Positions 34,748 through 44,271 are shown, numbered from the stretch's first letter. The stretch: DNA of 64,000 nt from Bacteroidales bacterium (GCA_029007825.1 JAQXIO010000072.1:1-64000), one strand, 5' to 3'. Numbers and translations: made by a program. The notes: a model not told the origin generated them from the sequence alone.

Positions 34748-35254
34748 TCAATTAGTTTTATATTTAAATGAAACTTTTGCCAGATCTTCGTTGGCCTTTA
34801 CTATTTTCTTCTTAAGATCTTCTTTAAATTTTTCCAGTTTAGAGATTAAAGCCGGATCACCTTGCGATAATATCTGAACTGCCAGAATCCCTGCATTCTG
34901 AGCTCCGTTTATACCGACAGTGGCAACCGGAATTCCCGGAGGCATCTGAACAATTGCCAATAAAGCATCCATTCCGTCTAAGGTTGAATTAATCGGAACT
35001 CCAATAACCGGCAAAACCGTCATAGATGCTATAACTCCCGGTAGGTGAGCCGCCATGCCTGCTGCTGCAATTATTACCTTTATACCTCGTTTGTGAGCAT
35101 TCTTTGCAAAATGTTCAACCTCTGTCGGTGTTCTGTGAGCCGAAAGAGCATTAATCTCAAACGGAATTTCAAAACTATCTAACAACTGGGCAGCCTTTTC
35201 CATTATTGGAAGATCGGATGTACTACCCATAATAATGCTCACAATAGGATTCAT
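34748..35254 (-). CDS. purE: N5-carboxyaminoimidazole ribonucleotide mutase
   Basis: This 168-residue class I PurE converts N5-CAIR to CAIR in purine synthesis. The motif IIMGSTSDLPIMEKA, ALSAHRTP and AAGMAAHLPGVIA are diagnostic. It lies 8 bp after the PAP2-like gene. No purK is adjacent. Confidence 0.95.
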   Translation of the reverse strand: MNPIVSIIMGSTSDLPIMEKAAQLLDSFEIPFEINALSAHRTPTEVEHFAKNAHKRGIKVIIAAAGMAAHLPGVIASMTVLPVIGVPINSTLDGMDALLAIVQMPPGIPVATVGINGAQNAGILAVQILSQGDPALISKLEKFKEDLKKKIVKANEDLAKVSFKYKTN

Positions 35255-35262
35255 CGTTATTT

Positions 35263-35889
35263 TTAATTTTTATTGATTATATAGTAAGACAAGAAAATTC
35301 CGATATTTGAAAAAATAAAGCCGAGTAAAAAGCCGCAAAGAACCTGCCCTAAAGTATGTCGCTTCAAAATCAGCCTCGAAGTACAAACCAATCCTGAAAT
35401 AATTAATATTCCGGCAAATAACGGAAGAGGACTTGAAATTAAAAGCGGGGTTATAGCGAATGCACAACCCGCAAAACCTCCTACTCCAATTCCATGAGCG
35501 CTAATTTTCCAATACATGTTGACCGACATTCCGACAAGCAAGGAGGCTATAGCTCCGCCAACCAAACCCAGCAACCAGTAAGGAGCCCACATTATAACAA
35601 GAAACCAAAGCGTAGCGACGTAAGAGATGATCGAAACTATATAAGGAAGTGGTCTCTCTTCTCTTTTATCGACTTCATAATCCGATATCCACTTTAGCCA
35701 GATCATTATCGCAATTACCAACGCCGGTAAAAAAGCTGAGAAAAAAAATGTTCCGCCAAGCAGCAATATTTTTTCCGTTGGCGATATAAATTGTAACATA
35801 GTGAAATTCAATGCGAAAAGAACTCCGTATGTAATCATCAGAAGAGGATGAAACAACGTTGAAAAAAGATGTGCAAAAAATTTCATCAT
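35263..35889 (-). CDS. PAP2-like membrane phosphatase, atypical motifs
   Basis: This 208-residue integral membrane protein has about six hydrophobic segments. The PAP2 (phosphatidic acid phosphatase type 2) motifs are recognisable but altered: C1-like DKREERPLP, C2-like SAHG in place of PSGH, and C3-like SRLILKRHTLGQV where the usual H-x3-D aspartate is Gln. It may dephosphorylate a lipid such as undecaprenyl-PP or phosphatidylglycerophosphate, or may be inactive. The ATG at 35889 is 8 bp after the rpoN stop; a start at 35925 would overlap rpoN. Confidence 0.68.
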   Translation of the reverse strand: MMKFFAHLFSTLFHPLLMITYGVLFALNFTMLQFISPTEKILLLGGTFFFSAFLPALVIAIMIWLKWISDYEVDKREERPLPYIVSIISYVATLWFLVIMWAPYWLLGLVGGAIASLLVGMSVNMYWKISAHGIGVGGFAGCAFAITPLLISSPLPLFAGILIISGLVCTSRLILKRHTLGQVLCGFLLGFIFSNIGIFLSYYIINKN

Positions 35890-35899
35890 ATCGGCAAAG

Positions 35900-37345
35900 T
35901 TACAATTCTTTTCTGAGTCGGGCAATCGGGATTCCTAATTGTTCCCGGTATTTTACAATTGTCCTTCTGGCAATGACATAACCCTTTTCTTTCATCTTAT
36001 TTGCTAGCTCTTCATCCGTAAAAGGCTTTTGCTTATTCTCTCCTTCGATAAACGATTTCAGCAATGCTTTCATTTCAATAGCGGAAACCTCTTCTCCCGA
36101 ATGCGTAAGCATAGATTCGGAAAACAACGATTTAAGAGAATATACTCCATGTTCGCATTGTACATATTTGCTATTGCTAACACGTGAAATTGTTGAAATG
36201 TTGTATCCGGTCTTATCTGCTACATCTTTCAAGATCATCGGCTTTATGGCAGATTCGTCTCCGGTCAGGAAAAAATCATATTGAATCTCCATGATAGCCG
36301 TCATAGTCTTCAGCAACGTTTCCTGACGCTGTTTTACTGCATCAATAAACCATTGGGCCGCATCCATTTTCTGTTTGACAAACAAAACGGCATCCCGACG
36401 ATCGGAGGTCTGGTTTTTCTTATTGGATACAAAATCACTCATCATATCCCTATATTCCCTGCTAATCCTCAATTCGGGAATATTAGCATTACTCATGCTC
36501 AAAAAGAGTTTTCCGTCACGAGACTCTATCAGGAAATCCGGAACGATATGTGTCAGTTGCTCATTAAAATCTCCATTCCATGAACTTCCGGGCTTCGGAT
36601 TAAGCGACTGAACTTCATGTAAAATGGCCTTCATCTCTTTATCGTCGATATGAAGTGCCCGCATGATCTTATCATAATGCCTTTTTGAAAACTCCTCAAA
36701 ATAGAGTTCTATCATTTTATAAGCCAGAACCACCGGTTCTTTCTGCTCTTTCTTTGATAATTGAATTAACAAAGATTCTCTTAAATCTTTTGATGCGATT
36801 CCGGGAGGATCCATATCCTGAACTATTTCCAGAATTTTTTTCACCTCATCTACAGAAGCTTCAATGCCCAAGGTAAAAGCAATATCATCCGTAATATCCT
36901 CCAACGACCGGCGCAGATAACCATCGTCATCAATATTTCCTATAATCTGCTCTCCGATAGCATGCTCTTCCGGGGTCAATTCCCTTAACCCCAGCTGCTC
37001 CAGCAAATACTCATAAAGAGATTCGGAAATACTTTGCGGTAAATCTTCCTTACGGGGCGCCTCCATGCTTCTTAATTCCTGGAATTTATAATCCGGAATA
37101 TCGTCTTCCCGCAAGTAATCACCCAACAAAATCTCCTCTGTCGTTTCCGCATCCGGTTGAGAATCCGCGCCCTGGTCTTGTAACGTATGATCCTCTTCAC
37201 CCTCTTCCAACGCCGGATTTTCCTCCAATTCACGCTTTATCCGTTCCTCCAGTTCCAACGCAGGAAGCTCCATCAATTTAATCAATTGGATTTGTTGAGG
37301 AGAAATTCGTTGCTGTAACTTTTGTTGTAACTGTTGTTTGAACAT
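35900..37345 (-). CDS. rpoN: RNA polymerase sigma-54 factor
   Basis: This 481-residue sigma-54 starts with the Gln-rich region I (QQLQQKLQQRISPQQIQL). An acidic region II follows, then the core-binding and DNA-binding domains, ending with the RpoN box ARRTIVKYRE. It directs transcription from -24/-12 promoters together with AAA+ activators; no such activator is in this window. It is the first gene of a run with PAP2, purE, ispG, the aminotransferase and dut. A -7 box TATCTTTG (37471-37478, minus strand) implies a leader of about 120 nt. Confidence 0.96.
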   Translation of the reverse strand: MFKQQLQQKLQQRISPQQIQLIKLMELPALELEERIKRELEENPALEEGEEDHTLQDQGADSQPDAETTEEILLGDYLREDDIPDYKFQELRSMEAPRKEDLPQSISESLYEYLLEQLGLRELTPEEHAIGEQIIGNIDDDGYLRRSLEDITDDIAFTLGIEASVDEVKKILEIVQDMDPPGIASKDLRESLLIQLSKKEQKEPVVLAYKMIELYFEEFSKRHYDKIMRALHIDDKEMKAILHEVQSLNPKPGSSWNGDFNEQLTHIVPDFLIESRDGKLFLSMSNANIPELRISREYRDMMSDFVSNKKNQTSDRRDAVLFVKQKMDAAQWFIDAVKQRQETLLKTMTAIMEIQYDFFLTGDESAIKPMILKDVADKTGYNISTISRVSNSKYVQCEHGVYSLKSLFSESMLTHSGEEVSAIEMKALLKSFIEGENKQKPFTDEELANKMKEKGYVIARRTIVKYREQLGIPIARLRKEL

Positions 37346-37470
37346 CTATCTTAATATAACAGTACCCTAAATAAAACCAGCTAACCTAAAGCATAGCCCG
37401 CTTTCATAATAACACTCTGTGTATCTGTTTTCTGTTTATTTCTTCAATTAAAACACGAAAATAACCAATA

Positions 37471-37478
37471 CAAAGATA
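37471..37478 (-). promoter_or_regulatory. Possible -7 box of rpoN
   Basis: TATCTTTG on the minus strand, exact -7 consensus, about 126 bp upstream of the rpoN start. No -33 element at the standard spacing is visible, and the site overlaps the region just after the nucleoside kinase stop. Confidence 0.35.
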
Positions 37479-37487
37479 AATATATAG

Positions 37488-39167
37488 CTAATAAATGAAA
37501 CTACTACCTCCCAAAAACTCTCTTAATAAAGAAGTCCGCGGCAGCTCGTTATCGTTTAAATACATGAAATAACTCAAAAAATTAAGTAATCGGTGAGCTT
37601 CCCCGTATTCCGGATCATTAGGTAACACCTCCATCAGAATTAACTCCGCTTTATGCCTCAAAGCAGCCAATTCATACAGCATGGCAGAATTAAACGTTGC
37701 ATTCGCATTTTCCTGATAAGGAAAAATCCATTTATCTTCTCCTTTCCGGACATTTTCCCATCGGGCAATTGTCGAGCTGGCAGAATACCCGCGATAATTG
37801 TAATCGCGGATGATCCGGCGAATAAGCCTGTTATCTGCCGTAGGAACCCAATTATGATCATCCAACGATATAGTCGTAAGGGCTGAAACATATACTTTAT
37901 ATTTTGCACTGTCCGGAATCATTTCCGTTAAGACCGGATTTAAGGCATGGATACCTTCTAAGATAAGCAGCGCTCCTTCTTTCAATCGTATTTTACGACC
38001 GGACATTTTACGCTTGCCGTATTCAAAATCGAAACGCGGCAGTTCGATTTCTTCCCCCTCCAGTAGTTTCTTCAGATCGGAATTAAGATAAGACAAATCC
38101 AACGCATCAATCGCCTCGAAATCATACTCCCCCTCTTCATCGAGAGGTGTTTTTTCCCGGTCCACAAAATAATCGTCAAGTGAAATAGCAAGAGGTCTCA
38201 ACAAATTCGTCAATAGTTGGATTTGTAATCTCTTGGTAAAAGTCGTTTTACCGGAAGACGAAGGCCCGGACACAAGAATTATCCGAACACCTTTTTTATA
38301 CTCATCGGCAATCTCCGAAGCAATAGCCGCCACACTTTTTTCCTGCAAAGCCTCCGCCACCGTGACCAATTCAGATATTTTACCAGCTTTTATAAGTGTA
38401 TTCAATTGCCCCACATTGGTCAAACCCAAAATATTCAGAAAATCGATCTGCTTCTTAAACGCCTCGTACATGGCAGGCTGTTTTACAATCGGTTCTAAAT
38501 CTTTAGGATTAGAACGATTAGGAACACGTAATAATATTCCGTCATAAAAACGAATAATATCGAACAACCCCACATAGCCGGTAGAAAGGGCTAAAACCCC
38601 ATCGAAAAAATCAACATCATTCCCTAAAGAATAATAGTTGGAATAAAGTTTCCCTGATGTTTTTATCAAATCGGCCTTATCCTGATATCCTCTATCCTGA
38701 AAAAGACGAACCACTTCATCGGCCAATTCTTCATGATGCAAAATAGGAATATCAGCCAGAATAAGATTATGCATCTCCTTCTTAATGCGTTCTATCTCTT
38801 CCGTTTCAATATTTCGCCCCAATCCGAGAGAGCAAAAATAACCTTTTGAAAGAGGATGTTCGATGCGCAAATGAGCTTCAGGCAGAACTTTCTTCACTGC
38901 CACGAAAAGAATGAAACAAAGTGTTCGCACATAGATTTTCATTCCTGAAGGAGCCGTGATATCCAAAAAACGCACCTTCATCGGCTTATAGCAATCATAA
39001 TTCAGGGAACGCGTTATATAATTTACTTTAGCTCCGATTATAGGATAATTTAACCGAACATTGAAAACCTCCGCCAACTCTGAAAGCTTTATTCCTTTTT
39101 TTACTAATTTATACTCTTTTGAATTTTCACAGAAAATTTCTATCTCGTCCCTTATAATTCGTTTCAT
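37488..39167 (-). CDS. Nucleoside (uridine-type) kinase with N-terminal TGS-like region
   Basis: This 559-residue protein fuses an N-terminal region related to threonyl-tRNA synthetase (TGS and second additional domain; ITAPSGMKIYVRTLCF) to a uridine-kinase/PRK P-loop domain. Walker A is SGPSSSGKTTF; LAISLDDYFVDREKTP and RFDFEYGKRKMSGR follow. Enzymes of this layout are annotated as nucleoside kinases and probably phosphorylate uridine or cytidine, but the role of the tRNA-synthetase-like part is unresolved. The start at 39167 (MKRIIRDEIEIF) is chosen because residues further upstream are unlike the family. Confidence 0.86.
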   Translation of the reverse strand: MKRIIRDEIEIFCENSKEYKLVKKGIKLSELAEVFNVRLNYPIIGAKVNYITRSLNYDCYKPMKVRFLDITAPSGMKIYVRTLCFILFVAVKKVLPEAHLRIEHPLSKGYFCSLGLGRNIETEEIERIKKEMHNLILADIPILHHEELADEVVRLFQDRGYQDKADLIKTSGKLYSNYYSLGNDVDFFDGVLALSTGYVGLFDIIRFYDGILLRVPNRSNPKDLEPIVKQPAMYEAFKKQIDFLNILGLTNVGQLNTLIKAGKISELVTVAEALQEKSVAAIASEIADEYKKGVRIILVSGPSSSGKTTFTKRLQIQLLTNLLRPLAISLDDYFVDREKTPLDEEGEYDFEAIDALDLSYLNSDLKKLLEGEEIELPRFDFEYGKRKMSGRKIRLKEGALLILEGIHALNPVLTEMIPDSAKYKVYVSALTTISLDDHNWVPTADNRLIRRIIRDYNYRGYSASSTIARWENVRKGEDKWIFPYQENANATFNSAMLYELAALRHKAELILMEVLPNDPEYGEAHRLLNFLSYFMYLNDNELPRTSLLREFLGGSSFIY

Positions 39168-39236
39168 TTTAGTAAATTTGTGCTCTAATTTAGGTAGATA
39201 ACGCCAGAAAACCAAAGAACAACTAAAAAAACAGTA

Positions 39237-41045
39237 ATGGATTATTCTTTTTTCGATTTTCTGAAACTCATCGGTTCATTAGGTATGTTTTTATACGGAA
39301 TGAAGGTAATGAGCGAAGGGCTTCAGAAAGCAACCGGTGATAAGTTGAGAAGCATTTTATCCGCAATGACCAACAACCGGGTAATGGGAGTATTGACAGG
39401 GGTGATGATCACCGCCCTCATCCAATCTTCGTCAGCCACAACGGTAATGGTAGTAAGCTTCGTAAATGCCGGCTTACTCTCTCTGGCTCAATCCATCAGT
39501 GTTATAATGGGCGCCAATGTCGGAACAACCGTAACGGCATGGATTATTTCCCTGTTCGGTTTTAAAATAAGCATCAGCGCTTTTTCCCTGCCGGTCATCG
39601 CAATATCGATACCGTTTCTTTTCTCAAAAAGCAGCAAGCGCAAATCTATCGGTGAATTTCTCATTGGGTTTGCGCTTCTTTTTTTAGGATTAGATTACTT
39701 AAAAAATTCTGTCCCGGATATCCAGAATAACCCTGAAATACTCGGTTTTCTAAAAGAATATACCAGTATGGGATATTTATCCATACTTCTTTTCCTGCTA
39801 ATCGGGACAATAGTAACCGTAATAGTACAATCCTCCAGTGCGACAATGGCAATTACCTTGATAATGTGCAGCAAAGGGTGGATATCTTTCGAAATTGCGG
39901 CTGCCATGATTTTAGGAGAAAATATAGGAACTACCATCACAGCGAACCTTGCGGCGTTATCGGCAAATGTATCGGCAAAACGGGCAGCCTTCGCACACCT
40001 TTTGTTTAACTTATTCGGTGTATGCTGGATGCTGATTTTTTTCTATCCCTTTACCCGAATGATCGCATGGCTCGTAACAAACTACGGGCCGGGAGATCCT
40101 TATGAAATCACAAGTTTTTTAAGTACGGTTTCACCCAGTATCGTAGATCAGGTAACGGAAAGCCCCACAGGCAGCTTAACCCCCGATTTAACGGCAATTC
40201 AAACGAAATTAGTTACGCTTCAGGTCGCTGTTTCGTATGCCCTTTCCCTATTCCATACCATATTTAACATACTGAACGTATGTATAATGATCTGGTTCGT
40301 TAAATTCTATGTCTATTTCTGTTCAAAAGTCATTAAACCTAAAACTACCGACGAAGAAGAATTCCATCTGCAATACATCCCTTCAAGAATGCTCTCTACT
40401 TCCGAGCTATCTGTATTACAGGCAAAAAAAGAGATTGCGCAATTCGGGGAACGGGCTCGGCAAATGTTCGATTTCGTAAAGAGCTATTACCACGAAAAAG
40501 ATGAAAACAACGGAATCAACTTATTTAACCGGATCGAGAAATATGAAAAAATCAGCGATCACATTGAAATTGAAATTGCAAACTACATCAATGATTTATC
40601 GGAAGGTCGGTTAAGTTTTGAAGCCAAATCCGAAATACACTCTTTAATTCTGGCAGATACGGAAATCGAAAGTATAACGGATGCCTGCCTCAACATGGCA
40701 CGAGTAATCAAACACCGCAATGAAAAAAACTCCCCATTCACCGATGAAATGCATCAAAACGTAACCAAAATGTTTTCATACGTTGATAAAGCATTAAGCC
40801 GGATGACAGAAGTATTACATCTGAACGAACCGTTACCAAGTGATGTAAATGCTTCGTATAACATTGAGAATGAAATTAATAATTTCCGAAACAGTTTGAA
40901 AATGCGGAATTTTGAAGCAGTAAATACAAAAAAATACGCTTATCAGGATGGCATCTACTATATGGATATTATAGCAGCCTGCGAACGTATGGGCGACTAT
41001 ATTTTAAATGTAGTACAAGCTGTAACAGATAAGAAACTGAAATAA
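39237..41045 (+). CDS. Na+/phosphate cotransporter with PhoU-like domain
   Basis: This 602-residue membrane protein has two inverted repeats carrying the Na/Pi-cotransporter signature QSSSAT (ALIQSSSATTVMVVSF; VIVQSSSATMAITLI), each followed by a GANVGTT or GENIGTT motif. About nine membrane segments are followed by a soluble PhoU-like helical domain (residues about 390-600). It imports phosphate with sodium across the inner membrane. It is divergent from the nucleoside kinase; a TAAATTTG -7 box (39173-39180) lies 57 bp upstream. Confidence 0.93.
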   Translation: MDYSFFDFLKLIGSLGMFLYGMKVMSEGLQKATGDKLRSILSAMTNNRVMGVLTGVMITALIQSSSATTVMVVSFVNAGLLSLAQSISVIMGANVGTTVTAWIISLFGFKISISAFSLPVIAISIPFLFSKSSKRKSIGEFLIGFALLFLGLDYLKNSVPDIQNNPEILGFLKEYTSMGYLSILLFLLIGTIVTVIVQSSSATMAITLIMCSKGWISFEIAAAMILGENIGTTITANLAALSANVSAKRAAFAHLLFNLFGVCWMLIFFYPFTRMIAWLVTNYGPGDPYEITSFLSTVSPSIVDQVTESPTGSLTPDLTAIQTKLVTLQVAVSYALSLFHTIFNILNVCIMIWFVKFYVYFCSKVIKPKTTDEEEFHLQYIPSRMLSTSELSVLQAKKEIAQFGERARQMFDFVKSYYHEKDENNGINLFNRIEKYEKISDHIEIEIANYINDLSEGRLSFEAKSEIHSLILADTEIESITDACLNMARVIKHRNEKNSPFTDEMHQNVTKMFSYVDKALSRMTEVLHLNEPLPSDVNASYNIENEINNFRNSLKMRNFEAVNTKKYAYQDGIYYMDIIAACERMGDYILNVVQAVTDKKLK

Positions 41046-41263
41046 ACTGCAAGCCGAATGTAGAATCGAGCTTGCTTGAATTATGCTGAGACGTAATGTC
41101 TACCACGAATAATTTAGATTAAAATAAGTATCATAAAATAAAAACAGCCTTAATTTCCCGTAAAACCAAGAACCCTCTGCCATATTAAACTTCTCCCGAT
41201 AAAATCAGAGAATTTCCGGCGCATAATCGCCCGATTCTTTAGAAGTTATTAAAGAAAGTAAGA

Positions 41264-41962
41264 TTATTTATATTCCTGTGCCAATTTTAAAATGAGATCC
41301 CTCATTCCTTCGGATGCACCTTTATAAATAGGTATAATATGATTTTTACCCGTATAACGAACCTCCTTAGGATCGATTAAATAAACAGGCACTCCATCCG
41401 GTACATAATTCAGCAATCCTGCTGCCGGATAAACATTAAGAGAAGTCCCGATAATTACAAAAATATCGGCAGTCCGGACTTCTTCTACCGCCATTTCAAT
41501 CAAGGGTACCGGTTCTCCGAACCAGACAACAAACGGACGCAACTGATATCCCTTTTCACAGGTATCACCCAAATGTATTGCACTATTTTCGGGTGTTAAT
41601 TCATAAATCAACGACGGATCACCGGTCGATTGCACTTTCATCAATTCTCCGTGCAAATGTAATACATGTGAACTACCTGCACGCTCGTGCAAATCATCGA
41701 TATTTTGTGTAATAATACTCACCGTAAAATTTTTCTCCAATTCCGCCAATAGCACATGACCCTGATTTGGTTTTGCATGAATCAACTCGGCTCGTCTCTC
41801 GTTATAAAAATCGAGAACTAACTCAGGATTCTCTTCAAATCCCTCGGGAGTTGCGACCTTTTCCACCGGATACTTATCCCATAAACCACCGGAATCACGA
41901 AAAGTAGATAATCCGCTCTCTGCACTCATACCTGCACCCGTAAGAACAACGATCTTTTTCAT
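41264..41962 (-). CDS. Sirtuin NAD-dependent deacylase, zinc-less class III-like
   Basis: This 232-residue Sir2 protein has the NAD-binding GAGMSAESGLSTFRDSGGLWD, the catalytic-site QNIDDLHERAG with VLHLHGEL, and GTSLNVYPAAG. The four zinc cysteines normally found after HGEL are absent (a single Cys in this region). The segment DFYNERR contains the YxxR pair that in class III sirtuins (E. coli CobB, SIRT5) binds succinyl or malonyl lysine. It therefore probably removes negatively charged acyl groups as well as acetyl. Monocistronic. Confidence 0.9.
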   Translation of the reverse strand: MKKIVVLTGAGMSAESGLSTFRDSGGLWDKYPVEKVATPEGFEENPELVLDFYNERRAELIHAKPNQGHVLLAELEKNFTVSIITQNIDDLHERAGSSHVLHLHGELMKVQSTGDPSLIYELTPENSAIHLGDTCEKGYQLRPFVVWFGEPVPLIEMAVEEVRTADIFVIIGTSLNVYPAAGLLNYVPDGVPVYLIDPKEVRYTGKNHIIPIYKGASEGMRDLILKLAQEYK

Positions 41963-42186
41963 TTTAATTATAAATTTGGTGGGTTATACTTTAAAGTAAG
42001 AAAGTTATATAACAATTCTTTCCGCCCCAAATTAATCCTGACAAAATTGCACTTTTTGTACGACAAATGGTTCTATATAACTCAAAAGTTTAAAATTAAA
42101 GCACTTAATTTCAGAATATGATGAATGATTTGACAGGATTGAACAAAAAAATACGACAAAGCGTTAAAAATTAAACGTAAAAGAAC

Positions 42187-42194
42187 TACCTTTG
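42187..42194 (+). promoter_or_regulatory. -7 box of the FKBP pair
   Basis: TACCTTTG, exact -7 consensus, 31 bp upstream of the first FKBP start. The -33 region reads GTTA rather than TTTG. Confidence 0.5.
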
Positions 42195-42225
42195 CACGGA
42201 AATGTCTTTCATTAAAACCTTATAA

Positions 42226-42813
42226 ATGAATAAAATTAGCTATGCATTAGGCCTCAGTATCGGAAATAACTTCAAATCTTCCGGAATCAATGATTTAGAA
42301 TTATCTGATTTTACAGAAGGAGTAAAAGATATTTTGGAAAATAAAGATCCGAAAATCAGTTATGATGAAGCCAAAAAAGTAATAAACGACTTTTTCATGA
42401 AACTCCAAGAAGAAAAACTGGAACTAAATAAAAAAGCCGGTGAAGAATTTTTAACGATCAACAAAGGCAAAGCAGGGGTCATAACCCTTCCCAGCGGACT
42501 TCAATACGAAGTGTTGAAAACCGGCGAAGGAAACAAGCCTAAAGCAACCGATAAAGTTCGTTGCCACTATCACGGCACATTGATCAACGGCACCATATTC
42601 GACAGCTCCATAGAACGGGGTGAACCTGCCGTATTCGGAGTAAACCAGGTTATTGCCGGATGGACGGAAGCCCTTCAATTAATGAACGAAGGCTCCAAAT
42701 GGAGATTATTTATTCCTTCCAACCTCGCCTATGGGGAAAGAGGTGCCGGAGAAGTAATAGAACCGAACAGCACATTAATATTTGATGTAGAATTAATAGA
42801 AATCGTAAAATAA
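42226..42813 (+). CDS. FKBP-type peptidyl-prolyl isomerase (cytoplasmic)
   Basis: This 195-residue protein has an N-terminal FKBP dimerisation-type helical region (SYALGLSIGNNFKSSGINDLE) and a C-terminal FKBP domain. The latter includes VRCHYHGTLINGTIFDSS, GWTEALQLMNEGSKWRLFIPSNLAYGERG and PNSTLIFDVELIEI. It lacks a signal peptide, so it should act in the cytoplasm as a folding catalyst. It lies 8 bp upstream of a paralogue with a lipoprotein signal. Confidence 0.93.
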   Translation: MNKISYALGLSIGNNFKSSGINDLELSDFTEGVKDILENKDPKISYDEAKKVINDFFMKLQEEKLELNKKAGEEFLTINKGKAGVITLPSGLQYEVLKTGEGNKPKATDKVRCHYHGTLINGTIFDSSIERGEPAVFGVNQVIAGWTEALQLMNEGSKWRLFIPSNLAYGERGAGEVIEPNSTLIFDVELIEIVK

Positions 42814-42821
42814 CAATTAAA

Positions 42822-43529
42822 ATGAAAAAATTAAGTTTCGTAGTAGCAGCTTTTGCAGCTTCATTAATGGTATCGGCCACGTCTTGCCAACCAGTCGGCA
42901 AAGCTAATTTAAAGACTGATATAGACAGCGTATGCTATTCTATCGGTGTGACATACGGTTCCGGATTTGCAGAACAACTTAAAACCTTCCCCGGAGGCGA
43001 AGCCAATAAAGAAGCGTTGGTCGCCGGTTTTGTGGAAGCATTAAATGGTAAAGAAACCAAAATATCAGCTAAAGACGCTCAAGAAGTTATACAAGCCTAT
43101 TTTACCAATGCCGCAATGAAAGAAGCAGCAAAGGCAAAAGAAGAAGGGGATAAATTCCTTGCAGAAAATAAAACAAAAGAAGGAGTAAAGACTACACCAA
43201 GTGGTCTGCAATATAAAGTTATAACAGAAGGAACAGGAGAGAAACCGACTGAAAAAAGTACCGTTACCGTACATTATAAAGGAACATTATTGGACGGAAC
43301 TGAATTCGACAGTTCATACAGCCGTAACGAACCTACTAAATTTACAGTAAATCAGGTAATACCGGGATGGACAGAAGGTTTACAACTGATGCCTGTAGGC
43401 TCTAAATACATCTTCTGGATTCCTTCAGAACTGGCATATGGAGAAAGAGGAGCAGGACAACAAATAAAACCGAATTCCGTTCTTACTTTCGAAGTAGAAC
43501 TGATATCTGTTGAAGACCCAAAAAAATAA
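42822..43529 (+). CDS. FKBP-type peptidyl-prolyl isomerase, lipoprotein
   Basis: This 235-residue paralogue of the preceding protein has an FkpA-like layout. A lipoprotein signal with lipobox around SATSC (Cys22) precedes a helical dimerisation domain and the FKBP catalytic domain (VTVHYKGTLLDGTEFDSSYSR; GWTEGLQLMPVGSKYIFWIPSELAYGERGAG). It should fold proteins in the periplasm or outer membrane, complementing the cytoplasmic copy. Closed by the terminator at 43550-43581. Confidence 0.94.
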   Translation: MKKLSFVVAAFAASLMVSATSCQPVGKANLKTDIDSVCYSIGVTYGSGFAEQLKTFPGGEANKEALVAGFVEALNGKETKISAKDAQEVIQAYFTNAAMKEAAKAKEEGDKFLAENKTKEGVKTTPSGLQYKVITEGTGEKPTEKSTVTVHYKGTLLDGTEFDSSYSRNEPTKFTVNQVIPGWTEGLQLMPVGSKYIFWIPSELAYGERGAGQQIKPNSVLTFEVELISVEDPKK

Positions 43530-43549
43530 ATGGTCCAAAAATGTAAAAC

Positions 43550-43581
43550 AGAGACTGTTTCACAATAGGAACAGTCTCTTT
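43550..43581 (+). terminator. Terminator after the FKBP pair
   Basis: AGAGACTGTT (43550-43559), a 10-nt loop and AACAGTCTCT (43570-43579) form a perfect 10-bp stem, followed by TTGCATTTC. The T-tail is weak, but position between two genes of different function fits a terminator. Confidence 0.6.
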
Positions 43582-43606
43582 GCATTTCAATAAAATACTA
43601 TATATT

Positions 43607-44104
43607 ATGGCTAAAATTGATAATCTTGACAAGAAGATCCTGAAAATCATCACCCAAAATGCCCGGATTCCTTTCAAAGATGTAGCAGAGGATTGTGGCG
43701 TATCCCGCGCTGCTATTCATCAGCGTGTGCAACGAATGATCGATCTTGATATCATCGTCGGGTCAGGCTATCACATTAACCCCAAAGTCTTAGGGTACAA
43801 TACATGCACATATATCGGAGTGAAACTGGAGAAAGGTTCTATGTACAAAGATGTAGTTCCCGAATTCGAAAAAATACCGGAAGTTGTAGAGTGCCACTTC
43901 ACCACTGGGCCTTATACCATGCTTATTAAACTATATGCACGGGACAATGAACATCTTATGGAATTGCTGAACGGACGCATTCAGGAAATACCGGGAGTAA
44001 CGGCAACAGAGACTTTAATATCTTTACGCCAAAGTTTAAACCGTATTGTTCCGATTGTAGCCGATCAAAGCATCACGACCTCTATTAATGACGAAGAGGA
44101 ATAA
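43607..44104 (+). CDS. Lrp/AsnC-family transcriptional regulator
   Basis: This 165-residue regulator has an N-terminal helix-turn-helix (LDKKILKIITQNARIPFKDVAEDCGVSRAAIHQRVQRM) and a C-terminal RAM ligand-binding domain (VVECHFTTGPYTMLIKLYARD). Members sense amino acids and control their metabolism globally or locally. The start at 43607 (MAKIDNLDK) fits the family; an upstream extension would run into the preceding hairpin. Followed by a strong terminator. Effector unknown. Confidence 0.92.
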   Translation: MAKIDNLDKKILKIITQNARIPFKDVAEDCGVSRAAIHQRVQRMIDLDIIVGSGYHINPKVLGYNTCTYIGVKLEKGSMYKDVVPEFEKIPEVVECHFTTGPYTMLIKLYARDNEHLMELLNGRIQEIPGVTATETLISLRQSLNRIVPIVADQSITTSINDEEE

Positions 44105-44127
44105 AATTTACTCTCTTTAAATTAAAC

Positions 44128-44164
44128 AAAAACCGGTATTCAAGTTCAAGTACCGGTTTTTTTA
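44128..44164 (+). terminator. Rho-independent terminator after the Lrp gene
   Basis: AAAAACCGGTA (44128-44138), a 12-nt loop and TACCGGTTTTT (44151-44161) are followed by more T and A. An 11-bp perfect stem with a continuous U-run. Confidence 0.88.
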
Positions 44165-44201
44165 TAACCTCTCATTTTCTTGCATTTCATTTCCCCTTCT
44201 A

Positions 44202-44232
44202 TTGTATTTATGTTGTTTAATAAATACATTTG
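44202..44232 (+). promoter_or_regulatory. Promoter of the GMC oxidoreductase operon
   Basis: TTG (44202-44204), 20 bp, then TACATTTG (44225-44232): a -33/-7 match with correct spacing, 39 bp upstream of the first gene at 44272. Confidence 0.65.
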
Positions 44233-44271
44233 TTATATTGTAGAGCTATAGCTAAATAAACGATTCTGACC

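Noticed and set aside
41046..41263. Terminator or small RNA after the Na/Pi transporter
   Set aside because: Only weak, imperfect inverted repeats were seen and none has a U-tract.
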